A stretch of 64,000 nucleotides of DNA from Undaria pinnatifida (Eukaryota; Sar; Phaeophyceae; Laminariales; Alariaceae), in contig JABAKD010000003.1 in assembly GCA_012845835.1 (NCBI GenBank), forward strand, positions 1,177,984 to 1,241,983, in the 5' to 3' direction. The position numbers and the translations under genes were made by a program. Below, piece by piece: positions 55,713 to 64,000 of the stretch. The notes under the pieces are model-generated. The model made no database searches, was not told the DNA's origin, and saw only the letters and a list, made by a program, of their open reading frames with translations. Position 1 is the stretch's first letter; each line of letters opens with the position of its first letter.

Positions 55713-57424
55713 GGGGTGTATTATGGTGCAGTCGCGGGTGAGCGGCACGGCGACCACTGCACCCATGACAAATTATCTGAGGAAGGAGGAGGGGTGTATG
55801 ATGACGCAGCCGTTGGTGAACCACGCTGTGACCACCGCAGAAGCTGTGCGGGTTATTAAGCCCGTAGTTACTGATGAACGCCTTAAGAGCAAGATCAGGG
55901 CGATTTTTTTTCTAGTGGAGCAGGTGGATGGTACGACTGTTTTTGGCTGCCGAACCCCCTCGGGAAAAACCGGAGAGCAAGGAGGAGGTTCCTCCTCCCC
56001 TGGGAGGGGAGAATTGCGCGCTTGAAAGATTCTTGGGTGGAACCGACGTCAGCAAGCACCACAAGGAAGGGTAAGAGGAGGAGGAAGGGGTAGTAGGGCC
56101 AGTTGTGGTACGGGAAGAAGGGGAGAATATGGGGGGGAGCAGCAGGAGGAGGAGCAAAAGGTTTTACCCCGGGGAAGGAAAGTATGCGCTCTCGAACGTT
56201 TCTTGGGTGGACTCGACGTCAACAAGCGCAAGGAGGCTGAGGAGGGGGCGGTGGAGAGAACGGTGGTAGGGTCGGGGGGGGAGAAGCAGGACGATAATGA
56301 GGAGGACAAGGGGGGGGAGGAAGTGGCAGCCGTGACGGTGGTGGGGAAGGAAGCAGAGCAGAAGGAGGAGCAGGGACAACAGGAGGGGGAGAGCGCGGAA
56401 GAGGAAGTTGAGAGGAACAGCAGGAGGGGGAGGAGAAGGAGGAGGAGAAGGAGGGGGAGAAAGAGGGAGAGGGAGGGGAGGAGGAAGAGGAGGAAGATAG
56501 TGAGGAAGAGAAAGCAGAGGTGAACATGCTGGGGGAGGAAGAGGAGAAAAAGGATGGAGGGAAGCAGAAAGGAGAGGGGAGGGAGGGCGAGGAGGAAGTG
56601 GTGGTGGTGATGGCGGTTGGAGCGGGAGGGCAGAAGACCGTGGAGCAGGAGGAGGATGTATATAAAGAGGAGGCGACAGCGGTGACGGAAGTTTGGGAGG
56701 AAGGGAAGAAGAAGGAGCAGCAGGAGCAGCAAGAGCTGCAGGAGGAGCAGGGGCAGCAGGAGGAGAAAGAGGAGCAGGAGCAGGAGGAGGAAGGACAGGA
56801 GGGGCGGGTCGAAGCACCCTTGGAAGTACGCATCAAGAGGGGATCATTCAAGGATGCCCGCAATTCGTTCTTGGAAAAACACGGCGACCCCACAGATCGG
56901 GCCTGGTACTAGGTGGGGAGGTCGAGGGTGGACCTTTCTCTGAACGTAGAAGGAACAGACTGCAATGTGCGTTTGACGGCCGCAGCGAGGGGGGCGGGCG
57001 GGGCGGGGGGGCATGAGGAAGGAAGGAGAGAAATATGAAAAAACATGTAATACGACAGGGGCGAAAATAAGGAACGAGGGTGGGGGGGTTCTCATTAACA
57101 TGCGTCGTCGTAGTCTTTGAGAGAGAATAAGGAAGAGGGGGAGGATGAGAACGAGGTGGTGGGGGGAGGGGGGGGAGATGGCGGGGTAGATGATAATTAT
57201 GGCAAAGGGGGAGAAGAGGACGGCGAACAGGAAGAGGAGAAAGAGTAAGGACAAGAAGAGGAGGCTGAGAGCAGGAAGTGGTTAAAAGGCGAGGGGGGGG
57301 GGGACTTGAAGATCCTCGAAGGTACCCGCCAAGAAGGAGAAACACAAGACCACCCGTGGAGCGTTTTTTGCAGAGCTCACCGATGCGATGCTTTGACCCT
57401 GGTACTACATGGGTAGATACTTTT
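55713..57424 (+). pseudogene. Acidic repeat-rich continuation of the membrane-protein gene, exons unclear
   Basis: Coding-like sequence continues but shifts frame. It holds an internal duplication (GEEDKGCIMVQSRV and RKEEGCMMTQPLV, about 55700-55815) and a second one about 170 bp apart: CALERFLGGTDVSKHHKEG near 56017 and CALERFLGGLDVNKRKEAEEG near 56187. Glu/Gln/Lys-rich low complexity follows (56240-56800). Two related C-terminal pieces come next, EVRIKRGSFKDARNSFLEKHG (about 56823-56885) and VPAKKEKHKTTRGAFFAELTD (about 57321-57383). GT-AG introns, for example a donor near 56069, or decay could explain the shifts. I cannot choose between them. The function is unknown. Confidence 0.4.
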
Positions 57425-57559
57425 CTGGGATGGCCATTTCTCCGGCTGTTCAGCGGGTGGGAGCAACGTTGTGTAATTTGTCTGCGATGTGCACGGGTCT
57501 GGCTGACTGGGGCTGAAACGCGATCCCGACGTTCATCCCACGTTGTTTTCTGATTTGCA

Positions 57560-58140
57560 CACATACCGTGTTGCTTCTGGAGTATTCCCACGTCGCCGTC
57601 AGTGCTGTGCATGTTGTGGTGCTTCTTGATGCTGCTGGCGGTCCTGCGTTGTGCGAGCTGTTGTGTTTCTCGATGCTGCTGGTGGTTGGTGTTGGTCTGG
57701 TTATTTTATCGTGTTTTTTGTGCGTGCTGTACTTCATGGTGGTGGTCGGGTGATTTCACCCCACGTTACTGTCTGTGCTCGTCGTGCTGTATTACTTCTT
57801 GACGTTGGTGGTGGCGATCTGATGCGTTGTTGTCCGTGTCGTGCAGGTCGTAATGTTTCTTGATGATAGTGGGGGAAATCTGGAGGGGTTGCCGTCTGTG
57901 TTGCTCAGGCTGTACTGTTTCGGATGCTATAGACTAGGTCTATAGTAGTGGAAATTTGGAAGGGTTACTGTTTGTGCTGTGCATGCTGTAAGAGTATCGC
58001 TTCAAGAGCTGGTGAGATGGCGGGTGGATGTCTGTGTTGTGCGTGCTGTACTGCTTCTTGACACTGATAGTGGCATGCGTTTTGTATCTTAAGGCTGGTG
58101 GTAATGTAATTCCATGCCCCTTTGTCTATGTTGTGCATGA
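57560..58140. repeat. Degenerate minisatellite, unit about 60 bp
   Basis: Eight to nine units share CTGTCTGTG, TTGTGCATGCTGTACTGCTT, CTTGATGCTGGTGG and AAATCTG-GAGGG, at about 57598, 57645, 57712, 57766, 57826, 57887, 57964, 58027 and 58120. The copy at 57887 contains the palindrome CTATAGACTAGGTCTATAG. No frame is shared. Confidence 0.65.
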
Positions 58141-58744
58141 TTTACGTACCGGTCGTCGATGCTTCTTTTGTGTTTTGTTTTTTGTTTCCCATTTTCTTTG
58201 AAATGTTTTTTCTTGTGTTCGTCCCCTGTACGTTGACATTTCAACGGTCATGGTTTTTCTTGGGTTAATTTGCGATAATTTTGGTCTACAGTTCAGGGGT
58301 ATCCCAAGCAAGGCGGTCAATATCGCTTGGAGCAATTGGGGCTATAGACTACACTCATAACCGGACTATACAACGCCGCTTCCGCGATAAGGCGGTCATT
58401 TTGCTCTGACACACCTACTGTATCGGTTTCAGTATGACCACACGTAACTTGTATCTCTCTAGGTTGAAGAATCACAACGGACACAGTGTGCTGATGATGT
58501 GTGGAAATAACGGCTCAAAACACACGTGCTGCTGTCTCCGTTGTGGACGCTGGGCCGCTTGTTGTGGACGCTGGGCCGCTTGGTCATCAGATGGTGAGAT
58601 GCGACGATGTTTTCACCGTATGCACGTCGCAGTTCATCGCGCATATCTATCTGTGTTTGATGCGTTGCGCCGATTCTTGATGTTGATGAAGGTACGGCAG
58701 AGAGACGGTGAGTCGAGATAATATGCGCCTAGCAGTTGAGTTTA
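58141..58744. other. Non-coding stretch
   Basis: I see no gene. A 21-bp tandem duplicate (TTGTGGACGCTGGGCCGCTTG) lies at 58542-58583. A minus-strand run (58126-58335) has a Lys/Arg/Gln-rich frame without support. Confidence 0.45.
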
Positions 58745-58979
58745 TGTCAAGATACGGCCTTGAAAGGCCCATAATTATCCGAAATTGAGATCATATGGAT
58801 GGGTTTCGTATGATGAGGTTGGCGTTTTATATTCGGGAAAGCTGGGAAATAGATCGGCTCCGGCACGTGCCTCCGATCTCAGAAGCCATCCGAGGCAAAG
58901 AAAGTGAGTCCTCTCCGAGGACCTGCTCAATTGGCAGACCTGCAGGGGGCACTCTGTGTCCCCGCCCAATAACCTTACA
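58745..58979 (+). repeat. 5' LTR of the S2 element
   Basis: TGTCAAGATACGG to AACCTTACA. It aligns with 60792-61056 and, reversed, with 2231-2495. Confidence 0.85.
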
Positions 58980-60791
58980 AATGGCGTCGTCGGCAGGACG
59001 AGGACCCCGACCCTGTCTTTTGGCCGAACCCCGGAGGAAGAGTTGGCGGAACAAAACCGAGGGAAGCAGCATCAGTCGCGACCGCGGGGACCACAACCGT
59101 GGGGGTGGCGGCAAAAATGGTCGGGGTGGCGACCACCACCACCGCCGCGGGGTGACAGCGGTGGTGGAGGCGGGGGAGGCGCATCGGGTGGTGGTGTGGC
59201 TTAGGGCGCCGCCGAGAGGGAAAGTTTGGTCCAACAACCAGGGCAGTGGCCACAGCTCTGGCGGAAGGAAAGGAGGGCGGAGGGATGGCGCGAAAGGAAC
59301 GTTCAGCGTGGGACGGCTCGTCAACCTCCTCCCGCGGGGCGCGAGTCCACCCGAACCGACCCCTGGGATCGGCGAGGAGGGAGCGCGCAGCCCGCGGGTC
59401 CGTAGGAGGTAGATACTGCTATCTCCAACGGGGTTGGGGCTTAGTCAACCCCACGGGGTTGAAGTTTGTCAAGCCTCTACGGTCGTACTCCATAGCAGGC
59501 TCTGGAAAGCGGGCCGGAAAAATCGACGATGCCGTTGGTGCTGCCTTTGCGGTACTCGAGTGTGCAATCGAACGCGGTTACGAACTCAAGCTACCACTGG
59601 ACTCGTGCATTGAGGGTCCCCACTTTGCCAATGCTCTCCTGTGTCTTGTGGCCCGAGGATATGCGGAACTTTGTTCCCCACAGTACCCTCGGAGGCGTCG
59701 CCTCTCCGAGGGTCCAGTGCCTCTCCGAGTCGAGCGTTGCTCGACTGATATACGCGATTTTCATAGTGAACGAAACGTCGTCCAGCGTCACAGTACCCTC
59801 GACGAAACAGGTGCCGTGTTCTGACAGCGCAAGGTCAGAGCCGACGCCAGAAGCTATATCCAAAACTCCACGGTTTTTAATTGGCCAACGCGCCCGAGAA
59901 ATAGGTCGCAAACGCCGAAGGGGAAGCTTCAGCCGCTGTTAACGGCCCGGCCGCGGCGCGGACGAGATTTCTTGATCCTTGCATTCAAATTTCGCAGTGC
60001 AGGTGCGGAACCGACTAGGGGAGGCCGGGTACGCCGACCCGGTCTCATTGTCGCGATTAGCTTCGCGAACGGCAGAAAGTGCCTCACCGAGGAAGTTTTT
60101 CCTCTCCCCTGGCATGGGTTGTGGACCCTGGGACTATCCGCCCGGAGACCAATGCCCCACACTGGGTCCAGAGGGCTGGATTCAGCCAGAAGCTTGTTGT
60201 CAGAGCTCAAAAAGTGATTTTTTTATGGCTGGAGTCTGCGTGGATTTGGCGTAGGTGCCAGAGAACACTACGTTTTGCTTCTCCCTGTCCCCACCACCAG
60301 AGTCAAAGTTGCGCACGCCTGAACCGATGCGTTTGCGTGTGCTTAGACTAAGCGACATGATGAGCCCCACTGCTCGATGGTCTTGGAAAAGCCTGGTCTT
60401 TTCGGCTATCATGTATTGCTTCGCGCAAGAATATGGCACGTCGTCCACGGCAAACAAAGGGGACCACGGTGGAAAATACGATAGGGGCTGCCAGAAAAAC
60501 ACCACTTTGTGGAGTATTCGTCTCGCCATAGTACCTTTTCTGTTGTTTGCCGAAAAGCCTTTCCTGCCCCCCCCCCGCCACGCCGGCGGTACGCGGCAGG
60601 TTTTTGATGGGTGACTTTTGCCTTGTAATATCTGCGTTTCTTCGCGTGTTCCTGGCTCCATAGCCAAACCGTTAGAGGTGTGGGAGTGGGTTTTGAGGAG
60701 CCGCATCTTCGACTCATGGTCTAGTTCATAGAACCTGAGTTTCCCCGAATTTCCCATATTTCTGCATATGCGACTCATCAGGGTAGGCTAG

Positions 60792-61056
60792 TGTTAAGAT
60801 ACGGCCTCAGAAAGCCCGTAATTTTCAATGAGATCATTTGGATGGGTTTTGTATGATGAGGTTGGCGTTTTATATTCGGGAAAGTTGGGAAATAGATCGG
60901 AGGCAAGTGCTTCCGATCTCAAAAGCCGTCCGGGGCTCTGGTGGAATCGAAAAAGGTACGTCTCTACGAACGCAAAGAAAGCGAGTACTCTCCGAGGACC
61001 TGCTCAATTGGCAGACCTGCAGGGGGGACGCCGCGTCCCCGCCCAAAAACCTTACA
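60792..61056 (+). repeat. 3' LTR of the S2 element
   Basis: TGTTAAGATACGG to AACCTTACA, 265 bp, followed by the TTTA target duplicate. Confidence 0.85.
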
Positions 61057-61858
61057 TTTAGGGGAGTAGCTACTAGGTTGGGGGAGCCCGGATTCAAGAC
61101 ACAAAATATTTTTGTTTTTAGAGACGCCGGTAAATTGGGAATGTCGCCGATACGTATCGAAGGGCGCATCATACCGATCGAGACCTGTGGTGTTTTGAGA
61201 TGTTCAAATTGATCCACCGCCGTGACACAAATACAAAAAAGCGGCAACGACCCACGAGGGTGAGTATAACGGTGGGACCGGACAGTGTTGATACGGCTTA
61301 AACCGCCTCTGTTCACCCCAAACATCGAAAGGGCCTGGCATGACAGTCAACAGGTCCAACAGCGTTCTCTTATACGGCTTTTTTACTTCCATATGACAGC
61401 AGAGAAAGCAGGCAGCGAAATGATCCAGCTGCTTTTCTTGTGCATGCCTGGGTAACGTGAGAGGCATCCCCGAGCCACAGCGAAACAGTCGGTATTTTTC
61501 CCGTTTTTTTAATAGTTGCCCTGTCATATGTCCTCATTGCTCGAAAGCACGCAAGGCACCGCCACGCATCACCCCTTCCAGCCATCACAAACGGGCGAAA
61601 ACGGTTTCAAAACATCCCATAAGGAAACAGCAAGCCGCGTTGTACCTCCAAAAAGGTATAAAAACGCCTCCAATTCGTTTACAAGACAAGTTGTCACACC
61701 GCGCCGTGCATCCCGCGCTCACAAGGCAACCGTTACACCGCCTCCCTACTCCTGCCAAAAGTGCGGACGAGTTTGGACAGAATGGAGGGAAGACGTTGTC
61801 GCAGAGCCGGCGAGAGCAGGACGTTGCGTGCTCGCGAAAGAAGCTAGCTAGCCGATGT
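61057..61858 (-). other. Region downstream of RPS8 (3' UTR and beyond)
   Basis: No gene is seen apart from whatever 3' UTR of the minus-strand RPS8 gene runs leftward from 61858. I cannot identify a polyadenylation signal with confidence. Confidence 0.45.
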
Positions 61859-63824
61859 TTACTTGGACTTCTTCTTGGCGAGCATCTTCTGGTAGAACTC
61901 CAGCTCCTTGCCCTCGAGGATGTATCCATCGCAGCGGCCAGACTGCAAAACAAAAAAAAGAAACGAGTAAAAAGCATTATGAAATTGCGGTCAACCTTGG
62001 GGTCCACGTTGTCCGTGACAAACGGCTTGAACAAAATGTTTGCGCACACTTGACTTGTCCGCCCGAAGTTTGGGCGAAACTGAAGACCCAGCCATAGTAC
62101 CAAGTGGGTCAACGCGTACACGTATGTATTACTGGTCATTAAACGCTCCGCTGCAACTCCAACGATGGCGTGTTTGGAACAAAATGTAACCGAAGGCGAG
62201 CACAATGACGGCGTTTGCACCCGCCGGTAAAACTTATTTGTGGCGTGGCGCCTGGCGTGATGCCGTTGTCAGCTCATTCGCGCGTCCCAAGGGGCCTCGT
62301 TCCACAGCTGCAATACGCACCACACTAACATTCCAACGTTGTCCCGCAAAATGTGGTTGGAGTTGCGCAGAGGAGGGGTTATCGAAGATGATAATCCTTT
62401 TAGTTTTAGAACCGCAATCACGGTTTTGGCGTCAAATGAGTTGGAATTATTTCAGAGCATTAACCATTAGGGGGAAAATGTGCGCGTGTCTTACAGGTAC
62501 CTTGCACTTGCATTGGAGCTCGACCGTAAAATTGGCGTCAGCTAATCTAGCAGCACAGGTTGCTTCGTATGAAAGATGCTGAAATCGTCAGTTTTTATCG
62601 TCATATATATATGTTCCTCCAAAAAGGTTAACAACACGAGTTTGCATTTCTAAAAAGGTTCACGTAACAAGCAAAAACGCAAGAGCAAACACACTATAAT
62701 TTTAGAGCGGCCCTTCTACAGCGCCACGGGCTCCGTCATATGCCGGGCAGCCCGGCATTCAACACTTCCATTCGACATAACTCAAACCATAGCTAGTGGG
62801 GATCCCAAATACAACACAAGACACGAGATTTCACGAATTAAGCGCCATCAAATCGGCATGTCCCGTCGATACTAAAATCTATATATAGACTTACTTAATT
62901 TTGTCTTTCTCAGGGATTGCCCATCCCTGGCCTCTCAGAGCTCCAACTTCCATATTACTTGCGGAACCTTTCCAGCTTTTCTTTGCTTTCCAGCTTCGTT
63001 CGATATACGAAACGCCAAGAGTACATACCGGTACTACTACACCAGGTTTGTACATACCGTCAGATACTATACGCTGTTGGATCACATGCACGCCCAGCTC
63101 AGATCAGTCTGGGTATTTATAGCCCAGCAGCGCAGCGTAGCGCCGTGCGGTGTGGTGCCGTGCCCTTCGCTGCGGTGCTGTGTCGCTGCGCTGTGTGCTT
63201 TCTTTCGAAAATAGAGCAGTACCGGGTATAATGCGTGTTGTGTACGGAGTACTACTTTTCCTCTTTTTTCTTTTTCTACATGTATTTGATCTTTCACGGC
63301 CCCCTGTTTTTTCCCCCACGCAAATTACCCCTATAGGTCTACCGCCGATCAGAACGTAACACCGGTAATAAAAGCACACAGCACAGCTGAGCACAACAGG
63401 GCACTTTGCTCTGCACAAGCAGCTCTTGGCATTACCAAAACACTGTTCGCACCAAATCATGGGTCTCTTCTTTTTGCCCCCTTTACATATGTTTTTAGTT
63501 GCATTCTTCCTTGCCTTGCGCGAGCGTAGCGGGCGGCGTCAGCCGTCCGCGGAGCGGAGCCCTTGCATATATATACTTCTCACGACAGACAAGGGCAGTG
63601 AGTTATCAGGTACTGGTAGATGCCAAGACCGCTTGCTTCGGAGGTCCGGAGCGTCGTGCAAGACAACAACAAAACGACTGCAGTGCTCGTACCTGGCCGG
63701 GGCGGGAAGAGATGCAAGCGATGAAGCGGCCCGACGCGAACTGCTCGTCGAGGAGGGGGTCCAACGTGCGTTCCGCCTGACGCTTGACCAGCTTGCGCTT
63801 CACGTGGTCCGACTTAGACACGGC
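61859..63824 (-). CDS. RPS8: Ribosomal protein eS8, last two exons (partial gene)
   Basis: Structural protein of the cytosolic 40S ribosomal subunit. The penultimate exon, 63693-63824 (44 codons, phase 0 at both ends), reads [20 protein letters not shown]...[19 protein letters not shown] between acceptor TTTCGTTTCAG and donor GTACGA. The last exon, 61859-61942 (27 codons and TAA), reads [25 protein letters not shown] after acceptor TTTTGCAG. The joined stretch [22 protein letters not shown] matches the highly conserved eS8 C terminus (human [24 protein letters not shown]-type). The N-terminal two thirds lie beyond the right edge. Both exons are intact, and this is the only essential housekeeping gene in the window. 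A duplicated acceptor-like block lies upstream, at 63961-63997. Confidence 0.95.
61943..63692 (-). other. Intron of RPS8, about 1.75 kb
   Basis: GT-AG intron in phase 0. Contents are mostly unique AT-balanced sequence with no gene I can support. It holds GTGCCGTGCGGTGTGGTGCC-like low complexity (63120-63190) and several overlapping short frames. No intact mobile element or small RNA motif is recognised inside. Confidence 0.85.
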
Positions 63825-64000
63825 CTGAAACGAAACAACGACAAAAGCCCGAGTAAATAACCAAGTATCGAAAGTGTGATCAACAATCACAACAAGAGTC
63901 GAGTGGGAATTTGGTCAACAATCACAACTAGAGTCAAAACAAGACAAGACAAGACAAGACGGCCTGAATGAAACAGCGACGGCAGAGCCCGAGTAAAACG
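63825..64000 (-). other. Upstream RPS8 intron with a duplicated splice-acceptor block
   Basis: The block GGCCTGAA.CGAAAC.ACGAC...AGCCCGAGTAAA occurs at the true acceptor (63822-63856) and again at 63961-63997, 139 bp away. On the minus strand both give TTTC.TTCAG|GCC. A (ACAAG)n tract lies between them at 63937-63959. Use of the upstream copy would lead quickly to a stop, so it is probably a decoy or silent duplicate. Confidence 0.7.

Larger units (their letters stand above)
58745..61056 (+). mobile_element. 2.3-kb non-autonomous LTR element (family S2)
   Basis: The 5' LTR 58745-58979 (235 bp) and 3' LTR 60792-61056 (265 bp) have ends TGT...TTACA, and the element is flanked by TTTA on both sides (58741-58744, 61057-61060). 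The 5' LTR is shorter because of one internal length difference. The primer-binding-like site TGGCGTCGTCGGCAGGAC lies at 58982-58999. The internal region is GC-rich with Gly/Arg/His-rich frames at 58990-59420 and an Ala-rich frame to 59824. I recognise no gag, integrase or reverse transcriptase, so it looks non-autonomous. The last 150 bp before the 3' LTR match the S3 remnant at 34430-34589. It is a diverged, fairly old fossil. Confidence 0.8.

Noticed and set aside
56049-56893. Pro/Ser-rich 217-227-codon minus frames opposite the Glu-rich region
   Set aside because: They are the antisense of GA-rich sequence. The plus-strand pieces with conserved motifs are better supported.
59591-60778. 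Minus-strand frames (106 and 192 codons) inside the S2 LTR element
   Set aside because: They overlap plus-strand frames, resemble no LTR or host protein, and partly follow the conserved internal tail shared with 34.4 kb.

Overview
This is a eukaryotic nuclear window, very repeat-rich and gene-poor. The firmest host gene is RPS8 (ribosomal protein eS8): its last two exons lie on the minus strand at the right edge, split by a GT-AG intron of about 1.75 kb. Two other credible host genes are a coiled-coil protein ending in a SAM domain (38822-41469, one predicted intron) and a membrane-anchored acidic coiled-coil protein (27414-28694, minus). A fourth, a small two-helix membrane protein near 55 kb, has been hit by a miniature LTR element. 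Spliced genes, long simple repeats and dense LTR fossils would suit a large stramenopile or algal genome, possibly a brown alga. That placement is inference and is weak.

Layout: 0.9-4.7 kb holds dispersed repeats, palindromic GAAGCTTCCATG-type satellites and one small LTR. 4.7-14.2 kb is a rearranged, broken Ty1/copia mosaic with three LTR copies, a roughly 600-bp-arm inverted repeat of gag and a tRNA-Glu-like insert at a rearrangement junction. 14.2-21 kb holds a (CTA)n tract, two SINE-like copies, an inverted pair of miniature LTR elements and two palindromic satellites. 21-38.8 kb is mostly non-coding, with the 27.4-28.7 kb gene, an A-box-bearing tandem array (26.7-27.1 kb), a second copy of a 345-bp repeat (32 kb) and a decayed CCCTCTAGAGGG-type satellite (33.2-35.5 kb) containing small LTR remnants. 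38.8-41.5 kb is the SAM gene. 45.86-52.66 kb is a young Ty1/copia element with 446-bp LTRs, a perfect 5-bp target duplication and about six interruptions. 54.9-57.4 kb is the membrane-protein gene with a TRIM-like element in its first codons, followed by acidic repeat-rich remnants. 57.6-58.1 kb is a 60-bp minisatellite. 58.75-61.06 kb is a 2.3-kb non-autonomous LTR element. 61.9-63.8 kb is RPS8.

The most interesting structure is a set of at least three small non-autonomous LTR families with different LTRs. They share an almost invariant 18-base primer-binding-like site, TGGCGTCGTCGGCAGGAC. Two copies show 4-bp target duplications. Both features differ from the Copia elements here, so these families probably depend on an autonomous partner not present in the window.
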